The notes below the pieces were generated by a model. The model was not told where the DNA came from and ran no database searches. It saw only the letters and a program-made list of their open reading frames with translations. DNA of 64,000 nucleotides from Streptomyces sp. R28 (GTDB lineage Bacteria; Actinomycetota; Actinomycetes; Streptomycetales; Streptomycetaceae), in contig NZ_CP163439.1 in NCBI RefSeq assembly GCF_041052385.1, positions 4,639,001 through 4,703,000 on the forward strand, read 5' to 3'. The position numbers and the translations under genes were made by a program. Shown one piece after another: positions 62,741 through 64,000 of the stretch (the stretch's first letter is position 1; every line of letters starts with the position of its first letter).

Positions 62741-64000
62741 TCAGCTCTTGCCGAGCAGGCGCCAGATCTGGTTCTTCTTGGTGCTCAGCGCGCCGGCGGC
62801 GTCGCAGGGCCACTGGTGGATCTTGGCGCCGGGGCTGGTCGATATGGTGCTGACGTCGACGCACTTGCCGCTGTGCGCGGCGACCAGTTGGTAGTCGTGG
62901 CTGTTGCCCAGCGCGGTCACCGCGCGCAGGTTGAACCGCTGGTTGGCGCCGCCGGTGCAGGTCCACTGCTGGACGGCGGCCCCGTCGGCCGTGGAGAGGG
63001 CGGAGATGTCCAGGCACTTGCCGCTGGAGTGGTTGACGACGGTGTAGGTGTCGGTCGTGCCGGTGACGGGGTGGAAGTCGAAGAGCTGCTCCTGGCCGTT
63101 TCCGCAGGTGTTCTGCTCGTACTGGGTGCCGTTGGCGGTCGACTTGGCGGGGTCTTCGAGGCAGAGCCCGCTGTGCTGGGCGACGGCCGTGGAGGAGAAG
63201 CCGGTCGAGGCGCCGATGTGGAGGTTCTGCGGGGCGAAGGAGACCTCGTCGAGGTGGGGCGCCGAGCTGGAGCGCATGGGCTCTCCGATGTCGCTGCCCC
63301 CGCCGGAGTAGACCTTGCCGACAGTGGTGCCGTCCCAGTTGTAGAGCTGTGAGGCGGTGAACTTGACGGCGTTGGCGCCCTTGGTGAGGGTGACGGGGAC
63401 GGTGTAGTCGTGGAACTGGTTCCAGTGCAGGGTGCTGGCGAAGTTGACGCGCTTGGCGGCACCCCCGTTGACGCTGACGTCGGCGTGCTCGGCGTACAGG
63501 TCGGGGTTGTAGTGGTTGGAGGGCAGTTCCTCGGCGTTGGCGTAGCGCATGGTCATGGCGTAGGTGCCGGACGCGGGTGCGTTGACGTTGAGGGTGAGGG
63601 AGTTGGCGGTTCCGTTGCCGATGCCCTTGACGACGCCGCCGTTGGCCTGGCTGTAGGTGGTGTCGGCGGCCGCGGTGCCGGTGAGGGTGCCGTTCTCGGC
63701 CTGGTAGGTGACGACGTTGCCGGTGGTGACGGCGTCGGTGGCGCTGAACGGGGTGACGGCCAGGCGGTCCAGGGCGAGGGTGCCGCTGGTGCCGGTCACC
63801 TTGACCTTGTTGATGCCGCCGTTCAGGTAGACCCGATTGGCGGACGTGGACCAGGCACCGGTCGTCGCTCCGGAGAGGGTCTGGTCGTCGGCGGCCTTGC
63901 CGTTGACGGTGAGGCCGGCCTGGCCGGTGTTGCGGAAGCGGGCCGTCAGGTCCGCGTAGCCGTCCCGCTCGGAGTAGACCCAGAACGTCGCGGACTTGCC
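62741..64000 (-). CDS. Secreted CBM/ricin-lectin protein, probably a glycoside hydrolase C-terminus (partial)
   Basis: The open frame continues past 64000, so the 5' end and any catalytic domain lie outside. Reading on the minus strand, 64000-63740 encodes a beta-sandwich (ATFWVYSERDGYADLTARFR; WSTSANRVYLNGGINKVKVT). Next comes a CBM35-like module (VVTYQAENGTLTGTAAADT; NFASTLHWNQFHDYTVPVTL). It ends with a ricin B-type trefoil (about 63190 to 62741) with repeated SGKCLDIS- and Q-x-W-type motifs (AVQQWTCTGGANQRFNLRAV; NQIWRLLGKS). The combination is common in Streptomyces enzymes attacking galactose- or arabinose-containing plant polymers. Which enzyme it is cannot be told here. Confidence 0.8.
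   Translation of the reverse strand, partial: GKSATFWVYSERDGYADLTARFRNTGQAGLTVNGKAADDQTLSGATTGAWSTSANRVYLNGGINKVKVTGTSGTLALDRLAVTPFSATDAVTTGNVVTYQAENGTLTGTAAADTTYSQANGGVVKGIGNGTANSLTLNVNAPASGTYAMTMRYANAEELPSNHYNPDLYAEHADVSVNGGAAKRVNFASTLHWNQFHDYTVPVTLTKGANAVKFTASQLYNWDGTTVGKVYSGGGSDIGEPMRSSSAPHLDEVSFAPQNLHIGASTGFSSTAVAQHSGLCLEDPAKSTANGTQYEQNTCGNGQEQLFDFHPVTGTTDTYTVVNHSSGKCLDISALSTADGAAVQQWTCTGGANQRFNLRAVTALGNSHDYQLVAAHSGKCVDVSTISTSPGAKIHQWPCDAAGALSTKKNQIWRLLGKS

Overview
The window is high-GC actinobacterial DNA, almost certainly from a Streptomyces chromosome. The evidence is codon bias, many GTG starts, a full-length RNA polymerase alpha subunit of Streptomyces type, an XRE(DUF5753)/DUF397 pair, a fused FO synthase (FbiC), an LAxTG cell-wall sorting signal and many small secreted proteins. 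All family assignments come from reading the sequence; no database search was run.

Region 1 (about 1-13.5 kb) is a decaying arabinoxylan-utilisation island. It holds an LAxTG-anchored arabinofuranosidase-like glycosidase, a GH62 arabinofuranosidase with a ricin-type lectin domain, an orphan xylose-type sugar-binding lipoprotein, a GH11 xylanase and a CE4 acetylxylan esterase. Both of the last two have lost their C-terminal CBM2 domain, and remnants are still readable downstream. Between them lie gene scraps (LysR/MerR chimera, YceI tail, ECF sigma tail, IS630 head), a LysR gene with a frameshift, and a redox trio (SnoaL-like, SDR, NmrA-like). Several TTCGAA-like palindromes precede the sugar genes.

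Region 2 (about 13.9-19.4 kb) contains a tRNA-Arg 3' fragment that looks like an attachment-site scar, an NfeD-like/SPFH pair, and a complete rpoA gene outside its usual ribosomal-protein operon. A histidine kinase that has lost its membrane domain follows. Two copies of a 38-bp terminator-like repeat (37/38 identical) bracket the NfeD-SPFH-rpoA block.

Region 3 (about 19.5-46.7 kb) is mostly ordinary chromosome. It carries a two-component system, an MFS exporter with a divergent ArsR regulator, glutathione peroxidase, a MerR regulator, XRE/DUF397, a GPP34 protein, a D,D-carboxypeptidase with a huge acidic cytoplasmic extension, a sodium:solute symporter, an ADP-ribosylglycohydrolase-fold protein, a STAND-like ATPase with TPRs, a pentapeptide-repeat protein, a DUF418 protein and a degenerate L,D-transpeptidase-like protein.

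Region 4 (about 46.7-59.6 kb) is rich in F420-type functions: fbiC, two LLM-class oxidoreductases and a Ddn-type deazaflavin-dependent reductase. It also has a catabolic run of amidohydrolase, aldehyde dehydrogenase, LLM oxidoreductase and SDR. A palindrome TCTGACG-N3-CGTCAGA precedes the LLM and SDR genes here and also lies between the divergent pair at about 36.1 kb, suggesting one TetR-type regulon. Region 5 (59.7-64 kb) has two secreted proteins with aerolysin-like character, a LuxR-type regulator, more scraps (threonine dehydratase, IS1380 transposase) and the C-terminal part of a secreted lectin/CBM glycosidase that runs off the end of the window.
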